A DNA stretch of 64,000 nt, from assembly GCF_018613835.1 (NCBI RefSeq), contig NZ_JAGGPM010000027.1, positions 27,156 to 91,155 on the forward strand. Reading direction: 5' to 3'. The DNA comes from Arthrobacter sp. ISL-5 (GTDB lineage: Bacteria; Actinomycetota; Actinomycetes; Actinomycetales; Micrococcaceae). The notes beneath the pieces are model-generated. The model was given only the letters and a program-made list of their open reading frames with translations. It was not told the DNA's origin and did not search any database. Both the position numbers and the translations under genes were made by a program. This document shows, in pieces, positions 1 to 8,108 of the stretch; the stretch's first letter is position 1; every line of letters begins with the position of its first letter.

Positions 1-2
1 CC

Positions 3-926
3 GGCAAGGTCCATCCGCCCGTGGATTCCAAGCGCGTCATCCGCCCGTACCCCTACCTGCTGGTGATCGTGGACGAACTCGCCGACCTCATGATGGTGGC
101 GCCCCGCGACGTCGAAGATTCGATCGTCCGCATCACCCAGCTTGCCCGCGCCGCCGGCATCCACCTGGTCCTGGCCACGCAGCGGCCCTCGGTCGACGTC
201 GTCACCGGTCTGATCAAGGCCAACGTCCCGTCCCGCATGGCGTTCGCCACCTCCTCCGTCACCGACTCCCGCGTGGTCCTGGACCAGCCGGGAGCGGAAA
301 AGCTGATCGGCCAGGGCGACGCCCTCTTCCTGCCGATGGGCGCCTCCAAGGCCATGCGTGTCCAGGGCGCCTGGGTCACCGAGTCCGAAATCCACAAGGT
401 GGTCGAACACGTCAAGGGCCAGCTCAAGGCCGTCTACCGTGACGACGTCGCCCCGGAGGCGCAGAAAAAGCAGATCGACGACGACATCGGAGACGACCTC
501 GAGGTGCTGCTGCAGGCCACCGAGCTGGTGGTCACCACGCAGTTCGGCTCGACGTCGATGCTGCAGCGCAAGCTGCGCGTCGGGTTCGCCAAGGCCGGCC
601 GCCTCATGGACCTGCTCGAGTCCAGGGGAGTGGTGGGCCCGTCCGAAGGCTCCAAGGCCCGGGACGTGCTGGTCAAGCCGGACGACCTCGCCACCGTCCT
701 GGCTGCCATGAAGGGCCAGGAAGCCCCGGCAGCGCCAGATTCGCAAACCGCCGCGCTCAGTGACAACGCCCACGCCAACATCGCCCAAGGCGGCTACGCC
801 GAGGACCTCGTTGCCGCCGACCTGGACAACCGCACGCAGAACGTGGAGTACTACGACGGCGCGGACGGCAGCTCCAGCGACGACGAGGACGGTTCCGAAG
901 ACGCCTGGTCCCTGACCGGCCGGTAG
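3..926 (+). CDS. ftsK: DNA translocase FtsK/SpoIIIE, C-terminal part
   Basis: This is the 3' end of an FtsK-type septal DNA pump, which moves chromosome ends across the closing septum by ATP hydrolysis. The frame is open from base 3, so the gene starts before the window. Visible are the Walker B segment '[12 protein letters not shown]', the motor-domain signature '[18 protein letters not shown]', and '[15 protein letters not shown]'. Residues of about 160-230 of the visible part form a winged-helix gamma domain that normally reads polar DNA sequences ('[18 protein letters not shown]', '[15 protein letters not shown]'). An acidic low-complexity tail ends at TAG 924-926. The membrane domain and Walker A motif lie outside the window. 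The stop codon sits inside the first copy of a 30-bp imperfect repeat. The family call is secure; only completeness is unknown. Confidence 0.95.
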   Translation, partial: GKVHPPVDSKRVIRPYPYLLVIVDELADLMMVAPRDVEDSIVRITQLARAAGIHLVLATQRPSVDVVTGLIKANVPSRMAFATSSVTDSRVVLDQPGAEKLIGQGDALFLPMGASKAMRVQGAWVTESEIHKVVEHVKGQLKAVYRDDVAPEAQKKQIDDDIGDDLEVLLQATELVVTTQFGSTSMLQRKLRVGFAKAGRLMDLLESRGVVGPSEGSKARDVLVKPDDLATVLAAMKGQEAPAAPDSQTAALSDNAHANIAQGGYAEDLVAADLDNRTQNVEYYDGADGSSSDDEDGSEDAWSLTGR

Positions 927-965
927 CTTAGAAGACGCCCGGCTGGAAGACGGTAGCCTAGAAGG
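921..965 (+). repeat. 30-bp imperfect duplication spanning the ftsK stop
   Basis: 'cggtagcttagaag' (921-934) returns 30 bases later as 'cggtagcctagaag' (951-964), with 13 of 14 bases identical. The first copy holds the ftsK TAG stop. The second supplies TAGCCT (954-959), which fits a -10 element six bases before the pgsA GTG. Confidence 0.7.
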
Positions 966-1649
966 GTGACTAGCACCGAAGCGACCGCGGCCGGCTCCAA
1001 CAGCTCCGGGATCTGGAATCTTCCCAACATCCTCACCATGCTCCGCATCGTGCTGGTGCCGTTCTTTGTGTGGTTCCTTGTCGCCGACGCTCCGGGCCTG
1101 CGCAGCGAGTCGGGAGCCTGGCGCTGGGCTGCCGTGGCGGCGTTCGCCGTCGCGATCTACACGGACAAGCTCGACGGCGACATCGCCCGGAGCAGGGGAC
1201 TGGTCACTGACTTCGGCAAGATCGCCGATCCGATAGCGGACAAGCTCCTGATCGGCTCCGCCCTGGTCATGCTGTCCGTCCTGAACGAGCTGCCCTGGTG
1301 GATCACGGTCGTGATCCTGGTCCGTGAATGGGGCATCACCGCGCTGAGGTTCTTCGTGATCCGCTACGGCGTGATCCCGGCGTCCCGCGGCGGCAAGCTG
1401 AAGACGGTGGTCCAGACTGCGGCCATTTTCCTCTACCTTCTCCCGCTGTCCGCCCTCGCACCCTGGCTGGTCTGGGTGGCCTTGGCCGTCATGCTCGTCG
1501 CCTTGCTGATCACCGTGTGGACCGGCGTCGAATATGTCGTTGAAGCGATGAAGGTCCGGACCCAGGGGCTGCGCCGGCGGTCCGAGGAACATCACGCCGA
1601 GGAACACCACGACCAGGAACACCGGAAACCGGAAACCCAGGAGGGATGA
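966..1649 (+). CDS. pgsA: CDP-diacylglycerol--glycerol-3-phosphate 3-phosphatidyltransferase
   Basis: PgsA makes phosphatidylglycerol phosphate from CDP-diacylglycerol and glycerol 3-phosphate at the cytoplasmic membrane. The CDP-alcohol phosphotransferase motif D-G-x2-A-R-x8-G-x3-D-x3-D is complete in 'DGDIARSRG' plus 'FGKIADPIADK' (about residues 68-92). Several hydrophobic helices flank it ('ILTMLRIVLVPFFVWFLVA', 'LVWVALAVMLVALLITVW'). The GTG at 966 has no Shine-Dalgarno sequence but lies six bases after TAGCCT, so a leaderless transcript is likely. The last 21 residues are a Glu/His-rich repeat tail (EEHHA, EEHHD, QEHRK, PETQE), absent from typical PgsA and possibly dispensable. Position between ftsK and clgR matches the mycobacterial ftsK-pgsA3-clgR neighbourhood. 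Confidence 0.95.
   Translation: MTSTEATAAGSNSSGIWNLPNILTMLRIVLVPFFVWFLVADAPGLRSESGAWRWAAVAAFAVAIYTDKLDGDIARSRGLVTDFGKIADPIADKLLIGSALVMLSVLNELPWWITVVILVREWGITALRFFVIRYGVIPASRGGKLKTVVQTAAIFLYLLPLSALAPWLVWVALAVMLVALLITVWTGVEYVVEAMKVRTQGLRRRSEEHHAEEHHDQEHRKPETQEG
1584..1643 (+). repeat. 15-bp tandem repeat forming the pgsA C-terminal tail
   Basis: Four consecutive 15-base units start at 1584, 1599, 1614 and 1629. The first two are 'gaggaacatcacgcc' and 'gaggaacaccacgac', and the copies become more divergent towards the 3' end. They are in frame and encode EEHHA-EEHHD-QEHRK-PETQE just before the stop. Confidence 0.75.
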
Positions 1650-1651
1650 CC

Positions 1652-2146
1652 ATGACCAACCTGCACCGGATCGCCGGCGAGGCCGTCGCCGCAGCCGTGG
1701 ACCGGGGACTCACCGTCGCCACCGCCGAATCGCTGACGGCCGGCATGGTCACGGCGATGCTCGCAGACACGCCAGGCGCATCGGCCATGCTGCAGGGCGG
1801 CGTCGTTTCCTACCGGAACTCCGTCAAGCGGGACGTCCTTGGCGTTCCGCAGGCGCTGCTGGACTCCGTCGGCTCCGTTGACGGCGCAGTGGCAGCAGCG
1901 ATGGCCGACGGCGCGCGACGCACCTGCGGCGCGGACCTCGGGGTGTCCACCACAGGGGTCGCCGGGCCGGACGACCACGATGGCAAGCCAGTAGGGACAG
2001 TGTTCATCGGCGTCGCCACGGCCCAGGGCTCGACGTCGTTTCCATACAGCTTCGAGGGCACCCGGGCAGAGATCAGGGCACTGGCCTGCGCGGCCGCGCT
2101 GGAGCGGCTTCAGGAGGCTCTGGCGTCGCTAAGCTACCGGGAGTAA
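1652..2146 (+). CDS. pncC: CinA family protein (nicotinamide-nucleotide amidohydrolase-like)
   Basis: This is a stand-alone CinA C-terminal domain of about 164 residues, the family that includes PncC, which deamidates nicotinamide mononucleotide to nicotinate mononucleotide for NAD salvage. Family signatures are 'TVATAESLTAGMVTAMLADTPGASAMLQGG', shown here as consecutive stretches near residues 20-50, then 'VVSYRNSVKRDVLGV' and 'GVSTTGVAGPDDHDGKPVG'. An ATG at 1646 overlaps the pgsA stop, but AGGAGG (1639-1644) is almost adjacent to it and seven bases from the ATG at 1652, so 1652 is preferred. The N-terminal molybdopterin-binding-like domain of long CinA proteins is absent, which is usual for this short class. 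Enzymatic activity is inferred from the family only. Confidence 0.85.
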   Translation: MTNLHRIAGEAVAAAVDRGLTVATAESLTAGMVTAMLADTPGASAMLQGGVVSYRNSVKRDVLGVPQALLDSVGSVDGAVAAAMADGARRTCGADLGVSTTGVAGPDDHDGKPVGTVFIGVATAQGSTSFPYSFEGTRAEIRALACAAALERLQEALASLSYRE

Positions 2147-2192
2147 GGTTGCCGGGAACAAAAAGCGAATCCGAATAGTTGTTATTTTGTGT

Positions 2193-2213
2193 CGCCTCCG
2201 CATTAGGGAGGCG
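2193..2213. other. Stem-loop between pncC and clgR
   Basis: 'cgcctcc' (2193-2199) and 'ggaggcg' (2207-2213) pair perfectly around a seven-base loop. There is no U-tract after it, so it may be a weak terminator, a processing site or part of the clgR leader. Confidence 0.45.
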
Positions 2214-2236
2214 CCTAGGATGAAGAGACCAATAGC

Positions 2237-2255
2237 GGTTCGCTTCACGCGCACC
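2237..2255 (+). promoter_or_regulatory. Predicted ClgR operator upstream of clgR
   Basis: 'GGTTCGC-TTCAC-GCGCACC' is an inverted repeat with one mismatch and resembles the published ClgR site type with a CGC...GCG core. It lies about 120 bases before the clgR start, so autoregulation is likely. Confidence 0.5.
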
Positions 2256-2376
2256 GGACTAAAGAGGGAGCAAGGCGATACAGATGGTAAAGCAGCCCGT
2301 ATCCGTAAACGGCGTTGTCCGCTGGAAGGATGTGGGCCTCGCCGATCAGGCAAAGAGCGAACAGAAGGAGCGCAAG

Positions 2377-2736
2377 ATGGTAGTACTTCGTCACGAAATC
2401 GGTGATGTTCTGCGCGACGTTCGCCAGCGTCAGGGCCGGACCCTCCGCGAAGTTTCACACAGTGCCCGGGTTTCCCTGGGGTATCTCAGTGAAGTGGAGC
2501 GCGGCCAGAAGGAAGCCTCTTCGGAGCTGCTGTCTTCGATCTGCTCGGCCCTTGACGTTCCGCTGTCCAGCATGCTCCGGGAGGTCAGCGACCGCGTGGC
2601 AGTGGCCGAGGGCGTTGCCGTTCCGGACACCGTTCCGCAGGAATTCTCGCAGCGTTACGGCCGCGACCTTGACCGCGAACTCAATACTGACCTGTCCGAC
2701 GAACTGGCCAAGGGACTGCTCTCGGGCGCCCGGTAA
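2377..2736 (+). CDS. clgR: XRE-family regulator of ClgR type
   Basis: This is a 119-residue helix-turn-helix regulator. ClgR in actinobacteria activates clp protease and other envelope or proteolysis stress genes. The HTH occupies about residues 7-63: '[20 protein letters not shown]', then '[19 protein letters not shown]', then '[20 protein letters not shown]'. ATG 2377 is chosen because AAGGAG (2365-2370) is six bases upstream. An in-frame ATG at 2284 would add 31 residues of non-HTH sequence and has a poorer ribosome site. The acidic C-terminal stretch '[17 protein letters not shown]' is typical of the group. A ClgR-like palindrome lies upstream and a strong terminator follows. The neighbourhood with pgsA and ftsK matches mycobacterial clgR (Rv2745c). 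Confidence 0.88.
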   Translation: MVVLRHEIGDVLRDVRQRQGRTLREVSHSARVSLGYLSEVERGQKEASSELLSSICSALDVPLSSMLREVSDRVAVAEGVAVPDTVPQEFSQRYGRDLDRELNTDLSDELAKGLLSGAR

Positions 2737-2761
2737 CCAGCCCCACGGAATATAGCCGCGA

Positions 2762-2785
2762 GGCCCCCGGCGCAAGCCGGGGGCC
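2762..2785 (+). terminator. Intrinsic terminator after clgR
   Basis: A perfect 10-bp GC stem, 'ggcccccggc' / 'gccgggggcc', closes a GCAA tetraloop. Only two T follow directly. It lies 26 bases after the clgR stop and just before the convergent MarR gene, so it may serve both. Confidence 0.8.
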
Positions 2786-2812
2786 TTAGTCGCGCCTTCC
2801 TCGTCAGGCGTC

Positions 2813-3322
2813 TTAGGTGGTGCCGTCCTTCGGGAAGCCGTCACGTTCGTACGTGGCGTTGAGCTTGGCCATGTAGGTGGCCAGGGCCTGAAGATCCTCC
2901 ACGGGCCATTCGCCCAGCCTCTCCCGGAAAACCTGCCGCCTGGCGTCCTGCACCTGGTGCATTTTCTCTTCGCCGTGCGGCGTGAGCCTGATGGTCTGCG
3001 CGCGGCCGTCCAGCGGGTCCGCTTCCTTGACTACGAGTCCGATGCTTTCGAGGAAGGCAATCTGGCGGCTGACGGACGGCTTGCCGACTCCGATGCAGGA
3101 AGCCAGCTCGGTCAGCCGGATGGGGCCCTCTTTGCGGATCACTGTCAGCAGGCCGTATGCCGCTGGCTCCATGTCCGGGTGCACCTGGCGCGACAGCTGC
3201 TGAGAGACGGACCGGGCCCGCCGCCAGAAGATGCTGATCTGATGCTCCACGGTCTTCAGCGCGGCATCGAGGGTGTCCTCGGAGGGGACGTAGTCTCCGG
3301 GGGCCTCAGCTGGGTTGCTCAT
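2813..3322 (-). CDS. MarR family transcriptional regulator
   Basis: This winged-helix regulator has about 169 residues. The core 'YGLLTVIRKEGPIRLTELA', 'IGVGKPSVSRQIAFLESIGL' and 'DGRAQTIRLTPHGEEKMHQV' is the MarR recognition helix and wing. The ligand and targets are unknown. Two in-frame ATGs exist, at 3331 and 3322. On the minus strand TAGAAT (3335-3330) is followed by seven bases and then the ATG at 3322. The ATG at 3331 falls inside this -10 element, so a leaderless start at 3322 is preferred. It is divergent from the DUF3046 gene with about 40 bases between, so the two promoters must be close together or overlap, and MarR may autoregulate and affect its neighbour. Confidence 0.85.
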   Translation of the reverse strand: MSNPAEAPGDYVPSEDTLDAALKTVEHQISIFWRRARSVSQQLSRQVHPDMEPAAYGLLTVIRKEGPIRLTELASCIGVGKPSVSRQIAFLESIGLVVKEADPLDGRAQTIRLTPHGEEKMHQVQDARRQVFRERLGEWPVEDLQALATYMAKLNATYERDGFPKDGTT

Positions 3323-3364
3323 GGCAACCATTCTAGGGTCCCGGCCCGTGAGAGACTCTATGTC

Positions 3365-3589
3365 GTGAGGATTAGTGATTTTTGGCGGCTCATGGACGAC
3401 GAATTCGGCGCAGGCTACTCGCGCGTGCTCGGCGGCTCACTGGTGCTCGCCGGCGTAGGCAGCCGGACGGCGGAGCAGGCCCTCGCCGCCGGCGTCAATC
3501 CCCGCGATGTCTGGCTCGCCGTCTGTGATGTCCAGGACGTCCCCGCGGAGCGCCGCCTGGGCCGCGACATCAAGCCGATCCGGAACTGA
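3365..3589 (+). CDS. DUF3046 family protein
   Basis: This 74-residue protein starts at GTG 3365. The sequence 'RISDFWRLMDDEFGAGYSRV', followed by 'LVLAGVGSRTAEQALAAGVN' and 'PRDVWLAVCDVQDVPAERRL', matches the DUF3046 family, a small actinobacterial protein usually found next to recA (Rv2738c in Mycobacterium tuberculosis, as recalled). It has no signal peptide or membrane segment, and its function is unknown. It ends about 50 bases before the LexA box of recA, so it lies outside the SOS transcript as drawn here. Confidence 0.85.
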   Translation: MRISDFWRLMDDEFGAGYSRVLGGSLVLAGVGSRTAEQALAAGVNPRDVWLAVCDVQDVPAERRLGRDIKPIRN

Positions 3590-3637
3590 CCGGCGTCCCT
3601 GGTCCTGCCGAAGGCTCCTGACACGCCGACAGATTGT

Positions 3638-3653
3638 TCGAATATCTGTTCGG
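3638..3653 (+). promoter_or_regulatory. LexA (SOS) box of recA
   Basis: TCGAAT-ATCT-GTTCGG differs at two positions from the actinobacterial LexA consensus TCGAAC-N4-GTTCGA. It lies about 145 bases before recA, in the place expected for SOS control. Confidence 0.8.
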
Positions 3654-3798
3654 GTGGGACTATGCTTTTTTTGAGCAGGTTATCCACATACGCACTGCCG
3701 CCCGGCAACAATGTCAGAGGGCGGCGTTAGCGTCAGTGATGACAGAAAACAGGCCGCACAGGCCACTCCCCAGCGAGAAAGCATTAGAGGTGTGAACC

Positions 3799-4854
3799 AT
3801 GGCGGCAGCCCCGGATCGTGAAAAAGCGCTTGAAGCAGCGCTTGCCCAGATTGACAAGCAGTTCGGCAAAGGCTCCGTCATGCGGCTGGGCGATGAAGTC
3901 CGGGCCCCCATTGAGGTCATCCCGACAGGATCCATCGCGCTGGACGTTGCGCTGGGAATTGGCGGACTGCCGCGCGGCCGGATCGTCGAGATCTATGGAC
4001 CGGAATCGTCCGGTAAGACCACCGTTGCACTGCATGCTGTGGCGAACGCCCAGCGGCAGGGCGGCATTGCCGCCTTCATCGACGCCGAGCACGCCCTCGA
4101 TCCCGAGTACGCGGCCAAGCTTGGCGTTGACACTGACGCCCTGCTGGTCTCCCAGCCGGACACCGGTGAGCAGGCGCTGGAAATCATGGACATGCTTATC
4201 GGCTCCGGCTCCCTTGACGTCATCGTCATCGACTCCGTCGCCGCGCTTGTGCCGCGTGCGGAAATCGAAGGCGACATGGGAGACAGCCACGTTGGCCTGC
4301 AGGCGCGCCTCATGAGCCAGGCCCTGCGAAAGATCACGGGCCGGCTGAGCCAGACCAAGACCACCGCCATCTTCATCAACCAGCTCCGGGAAAAGATCGG
4401 TGTCTTCTTCGGCTCGCCGGAGACCACCACCGGCGGTAAGGCGCTGAAGTTCTACGCCTCCATCCGAATCGACGTCCGCCGGATCCAGACGCTGAAGGAA
4501 GGCGCTGACTCCGTTGGCAACCGGACCAAGGCGAAGATCGTCAAGAACAAGATGGCCCCGCCCTTCAAGATCGCCGAGTTCGACATCATCTACGGCCAGG
4601 GCATCTCCCGCGAGGGCGGCATCATCGACATGGGCGTGGAGCACGGCATCATCAAGAAATCGGGCTCCTGGTTCACCTACGACGGTGACCAGCTCGGCCA
4701 GGGCATGGAGAACTCCCGCCGCTTCCTGCGCGACAACCCCGAACTGGCTGCGGAACTCGAGCGGCTCATCAAGGAAAAGCTGGGTGTCGGAGTGAGCCCC
4801 GCGGCCGCTGACGCCGAAGCCTCCCCGAAGCTGAAGGCCGTTGACAAGTTCTAA
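3799..4854 (+). CDS. recA: Recombinase RecA
   Basis: RecA forms filaments on single-stranded DNA, exchanges strands and triggers LexA self-cleavage. The 351-residue protein has the full family layout: Walker A 'GPESSGKTT' (about residue 69), '[17 protein letters not shown]', Walker B '[12 protein letters not shown]', the DNA-binding loop region '[18 protein letters not shown]', and '[20 protein letters not shown]'. There is no intein, unlike in Mycobacterium tuberculosis. A LexA box precedes it. The terminal '[17 protein letters not shown]' is the usual variable tail. The TAA stop lies in a 15-bp tandem duplication, so a second in-frame TAA follows five codons later. recX overlaps the end. 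Confidence 0.98.
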   Translation: MAAAPDREKALEAALAQIDKQFGKGSVMRLGDEVRAPIEVIPTGSIALDVALGIGGLPRGRIVEIYGPESSGKTTVALHAVANAQRQGGIAAFIDAEHALDPEYAAKLGVDTDALLVSQPDTGEQALEIMDMLIGSGSLDVIVIDSVAALVPRAEIEGDMGDSHVGLQARLMSQALRKITGRLSQTKTTAIFINQLREKIGVFFGSPETTTGGKALKFYASIRIDVRRIQTLKEGADSVGNRTKAKIVKNKMAPPFKIAEFDIIYGQGISREGGIIDMGVEHGIIKKSGSWFTYDGDQLGQGMENSRRFLRDNPELAAELERLIKEKLGVGVSPAAADAEASPKLKAVDKF

Positions 4855-5470
4855 CAGCAAGCGTTCTAACAGCAAACGCCGCGCCGCGTCCGCCGTTCAG
4901 GAGTCGGCCCCGCCGTCCGCATTCGCGGAGGGCTGGGCCGCGGAGGACCGGTTCGTTGAGGACAGGCTCATGGAGGACAGGGAGCCTGATCCTGCGGCGG
5001 TGGCGCGCGCCATTGTGCTGCGGCAGCTGACCAGTTCGCCCAAGAGCAGGCTCCAGCTCGAGCGCAAGCTGGCGGAACGCAACGTGCCAGAGGACGTCGC
5101 CGCGGCAGTCCTGGACCGCTTTGAAGAGGTCAGGCTGGTCGATGACGCGGAGTTTGCCGACATGTGGGTGCGGAGTCGCTCGCAGACGCGCAAGCTGGCC
5201 AAGGGTGCCCTCCGCCGGGAGCTGGCGGAAAAAGGCATCGAAGGGGACATTGCGGCGTCGGCCTTGGACCAGCTCAGCGACGAAGACGAGGAAGCGGCCG
5301 CCCGCCAGTTGGTGGAACGCCGCCTCCGGCCGGGAACTGACCTGTCGGACCGCTCCGAGCGGGACAAGGCCGCCCGCCGACTGGCGTCCATGCTTGCCCG
5401 CAAGGGGTACCAGCCGTCGCAGGCTTTCCGCATCGTGGGCGAAGTGCTCGACGCCGCATCAGGTGGCTAA
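4841..5470 (+). CDS. recX: Regulatory protein RecX
   Basis: RecX binds RecA filaments and limits recombinase activity. The RecX three-helix repeats are visible: '[20 protein letters not shown]', '[19 protein letters not shown]', '[15 protein letters not shown]', then '[20 protein letters not shown]' and '[18 protein letters not shown]'. TTG 4841 overlaps the end of recA by 14 bases and gives 209 residues, longer than many RecX proteins because of a charged N-terminal extension. ATG 4970 would give a shorter, more typical protein of 166 residues, so the start is uncertain. The overlap implies co-transcription and perhaps coupled translation with recA. Confidence 0.9.
   Translation: MTSSNSKRSNSKRRAASAVQESAPPSAFAEGWAAEDRFVEDRLMEDREPDPAAVARAIVLRQLTSSPKSRLQLERKLAERNVPEDVAAAVLDRFEEVRLVDDAEFADMWVRSRSQTRKLAKGALRRELAEKGIEGDIAASALDQLSDEDEEAAARQLVERRLRPGTDLSDRSERDKAARRLASMLARKGYQPSQAFRIVGEVLDAASGG
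4848..4877 (+). repeat. 15-bp tandem duplication containing the recA stop
   Basis: 'gttctaacagcaagc' (4848-4862) is followed directly by 'gttctaacagcaaac' (4863-4877), 14 of 15 identical. In the recA frame both copies hold TAA. In the overlapping recX frame they encode the repeat [10 protein letters not shown]. Confidence 0.85.
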
Positions 5471-5533
5471 GGCATCGGGCGCCCCGGCGTCGGGCAGCCC
5501 CGGCGTCAGGCAGCTCGGAAGTCTGGCAACCCA
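5471..5533 (+). repeat. About 16-bp degenerate tandem repeat after recX
   Basis: Directly after the recX stop come 'ggcatcgggcgcccc' (5471), 'ggcgtcgggcagcccc' (5486), 'ggcgtcaggcagctc' (5502) and a weaker fourth copy from 5517. The repeat fills most of the gap to miaB. Confidence 0.65.
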
Positions 5534-5571
5534 GGCATGAGGGAGTTGGGCGCAGCCGGTACGCTTAACGG

Positions 5572-7119
5572 GTGAGTCTGACCTATCCTTCCCCCGCATC
5601 CGGCACCGTTCCAGCAACCGACGCTTCTGCCGCGCCCCGCACATACCAGGTGCGAACGTTCGGCTGCCAGATGAACGTCCACGATTCGGAGCGGATGGCA
5701 GGGATGCTCGAGGCTGCCGGCTACGTTCCGGCGGAAGGCGCCCAGGCCGACGTCGTGGTGTTCAACACCTGCGCCGTACGGGAAAACGCGGACAACAAGC
5801 TGTACGGCAACCTGGGCATGCTGGCGCCCATCAAGGAAGCCAACCCGGGCATGCAGATTGCCGTGGGCGGCTGCCTGGCCCAGAAGGACCGCGAAACCAT
5901 CCTGAAAAAGGCCCCGTGGGTGGATGCCGTGTTCGGGACGCACAACGTCGGTGCCCTGCCGGCACTCCTGGACCGGGCACGCCACAACAACGAAGCCCAG
6001 CTCGAAATCCTCGAGTCGCTGGACGTCTTTCCGTCGACCCTGCCCACCAAGCGCGACTCCGTGTACTCGGGCTGGGTGTCCATCTCCGTGGGCTGCAACA
6101 ACACATGCACGTTCTGCATCGTCCCGGCCCTGCGGGGCAAGGAGAAGGACCGCCGGCCCGGAGACATCCTCGCCGAGGTGCAGGCCCTGGTGGATGACGG
6201 CGCCATCGAAGTGACGCTCCTCGGCCAGAACGTCAACTCGTACGGCGTGGAATTCGGTGACCGCCAGGCCTTCTCCAAGCTGCTTCGCGCCTGCGGCGAG
6301 ATCCCCGGCCTGGAAAGGGTCCGCTTTACGAGCCCGCACCCGGCAGCGTTCACCGACGACGTCATTGACGCCATGGCCGAAACCGGCAACGTCATGCCCC
6401 AGCTGCACATGCCGCTCCAGTCGGGCTCGGACAAGGTCCTCCGCGACATGAAGCGGTCCTACCGCTCCGCGAAGTTCCTTGGAATCCTGGACAAGGTGCG
6501 GGAGAAGATTCCGCACGCAGCGATCTCGACCGACATCATCGTCGGCTTCCCGGGGGAGACGGAAGAGGATTTCCAGGCCACGCTGGACGTCGTCGAAAAA
6601 TCACGTTTCGCCACAGCCTTCACCTTCCAGTACTCCAAGCGGCCCGGCACACCGGCCGCCGACCTCCCTGACCAGCTGCCCAAGGCTGTGGTCCAGGAAC
6701 GCTTTGAACGCCTCACTGCCCTGCAGGACCGCATCGCGGCGGAGGAGAATGCGAAGCAGCTCGGACGCCGCGTCGAGGTCATGGTCACTGCCCAGTCAGG
6801 CCGCAAGGCGGAGGAGACCCACCGGTTGTCGGGCCGCTCGCAAGACCAGCGGCTCGTCCACTTCTCAGTACCTGCCGGAGCCCAGGCGCCCCGCCCGGGC
6901 GACCTCGTGACGGTCACCGTGACGGAGGCAGCCGCATTCCACCTGGTCGCTGACCCGGCAACACCCGCGGACTACTCGCTGCGGCGGTCACGCGCGGGCG
7001 ATGCCTGGGACAGGGCGCAGGCTGACTCCTGCGGTGCCCCCGCTCCGGGCGCCACCGGCACTGCGGGCAAGACCGGAGTGTCGCTGGGCATGCCCTCCCT
7101 TCCGGTCCGGAGCCGCTAA
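5572..7119 (+). CDS. miaB: tRNA-2-methylthio-N6-dimethylallyladenosine synthase
   Basis: MiaB is a radical SAM methylthiotransferase that adds the 2-methylthio group to i6A37 of tRNAs reading UNN codons. The N-terminal domain holds the auxiliary-cluster cysteines in '[12 protein letters not shown]', 'NTCAVRENA' and 'GGCLAQ'. The radical SAM triad is in '[12 protein letters not shown]' (about residues 174-185). '[20 protein letters not shown]' and '[19 protein letters not shown]' are typical of the family, and a TRAM domain ends the conserved part. About 45 extra C-terminal residues follow. GTG 5572 lies six bases after TACGCT (5560-5565), so it is probably leaderless. miaA starts five bases after the stop, pairing the enzyme with the one that makes its substrate. 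Confidence 0.97.
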   Translation: MSLTYPSPASGTVPATDASAAPRTYQVRTFGCQMNVHDSERMAGMLEAAGYVPAEGAQADVVVFNTCAVRENADNKLYGNLGMLAPIKEANPGMQIAVGGCLAQKDRETILKKAPWVDAVFGTHNVGALPALLDRARHNNEAQLEILESLDVFPSTLPTKRDSVYSGWVSISVGCNNTCTFCIVPALRGKEKDRRPGDILAEVQALVDDGAIEVTLLGQNVNSYGVEFGDRQAFSKLLRACGEIPGLERVRFTSPHPAAFTDDVIDAMAETGNVMPQLHMPLQSGSDKVLRDMKRSYRSAKFLGILDKVREKIPHAAISTDIIVGFPGETEEDFQATLDVVEKSRFATAFTFQYSKRPGTPAADLPDQLPKAVVQERFERLTALQDRIAAEENAKQLGRRVEVMVTAQSGRKAEETHRLSGRSQDQRLVHFSVPAGAQAPRPGDLVTVTVTEAAAFHLVADPATPADYSLRRSRAGDAWDRAQADSCGAPAPGATGTAGKTGVSLGMPSLPVRSR

Positions 7120-7124
7120 TTAGC

Positions 7125-8063
7125 GTGGACGAAAGTTCCGGAGCCGTGGGCGCCCCGGCGGCCAGTCCGGACGGGCCACCCGTCATTGCCGTCGTCGGGC
7201 CCACCGGCTCGGGAAAGTCCGACCTCGCCGTCGAACTCGCCGTGGCCCTGGACGGCGAAGTCATCAACGCCGATGCCATGCAGTTCTACCGGGGCATGGA
7301 CATCGGGACGGCCAAGATTACGGATGCCGAGCGCAGGGGAGTCCCGCACCACCTTCTGGACATCCTGGACGTCACCCAGGAAGCGTCGGTGTCCGACTTC
7401 CAGCGGCTGGCAAGGGCCGCCGTCGCCGAAATCCACAGCCGCGGAAAGCGGGCCATCCTGGCCGGCGGGTCCGGCCTGTACGTGCGGGCCGCCCTCGACG
7501 TCCTGGAGTTTCCCGGAACCGACCCGGAGATCCGCGGCCGGCTCGAGCAGGAACACGCGTCCGTCGGGACGGCCCCCCTGCTGGAGCGCCTGCGGGCTGT
7601 CGACCCGGTGTCCGCCGGGCGGCTCGGCGACGGCCGCCGCATCATTCGCGCGCTGGAGGTCTTCGAGCTGACAGGGCGGCCGTTCAGTTCCTTCATGCCC
7701 ACCCGCGAGTACGTCCAGCCTGCCGTGCAGATCGGCCTTGAGGTTGACCGGGAGGTGTTGCGCGGGCGGCTGGCCGAACGCGTTCACCGGATGGTGGAGC
7801 GCGGATTGCTGGCGGAGGTTGAGCGGCTCGACGCGGCCGGGCTGCGCCGGGGCAGGACCGCACCCCGCGCCCTTGGCTACGCCCAGTTCCTCAAAGTGCT
7901 CGACGGCGAGGCGGACGTCGCCCAGGCCACCGAGGAGACCATCGTGGCCACGAGGCAGTTCGCCCGCCGCCAGCTCACCTGGTTCCGTGCGGATCCCCGC
8001 ATCAGCTGGCTCGACTGGCAGGATCCCGCCCTCGCGGCCAAGGCCGCGGCGCTCTGCTCCTGA
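7125..8063 (+). CDS. miaA: tRNA dimethylallyltransferase
   Basis: MiaA transfers a dimethylallyl group to A37 of tRNA, the step before MiaB. The P-loop is '[16 protein letters not shown]' (about residues 25-40), followed by '[18 protein letters not shown]', the region that contacts the prenyl donor and A37. '[19 protein letters not shown]', '[16 protein letters not shown]' and the C-terminal '[14 protein letters not shown]' complete the family pattern. The 312-residue length is normal. GTG 7125 sits five bases after the miaB stop, so the two form one transcription unit. The first 18 or so residues are a poorly conserved Ala/Pro-rich leader. Confidence 0.96.
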   Translation: MDESSGAVGAPAASPDGPPVIAVVGPTGSGKSDLAVELAVALDGEVINADAMQFYRGMDIGTAKITDAERRGVPHHLLDILDVTQEASVSDFQRLARAAVAEIHSRGKRAILAGGSGLYVRAALDVLEFPGTDPEIRGRLEQEHASVGTAPLLERLRAVDPVSAGRLGDGRRIIRALEVFELTGRPFSSFMPTREYVQPAVQIGLEVDREVLRGRLAERVHRMVERGLLAEVERLDAAGLRRGRTAPRALGYAQFLKVLDGEADVAQATEETIVATRQFARRQLTWFRADPRISWLDWQDPALAAKAAALCS

Positions 8064-8108
8064 AGACCCGTTTTCCGGACCCCGACGGCGTGCAGGTAAC
8101 CTTGAAGC

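Noticed and set aside
2284..2376. Upstream ATG 2284 as the clgR start
   Set aside because: The added 31 residues do not resemble the family and the ribosome site is poor, whereas ATG 2377 has AAGGAG at good spacing.
4970..5470. recX starting at ATG 4970 as the main call
   Set aside because: Plausible by length, but no better ribosome site is evident and overlap with recA at TTG 4841 suits coupled translation; kept as an alternative in the recX entry.
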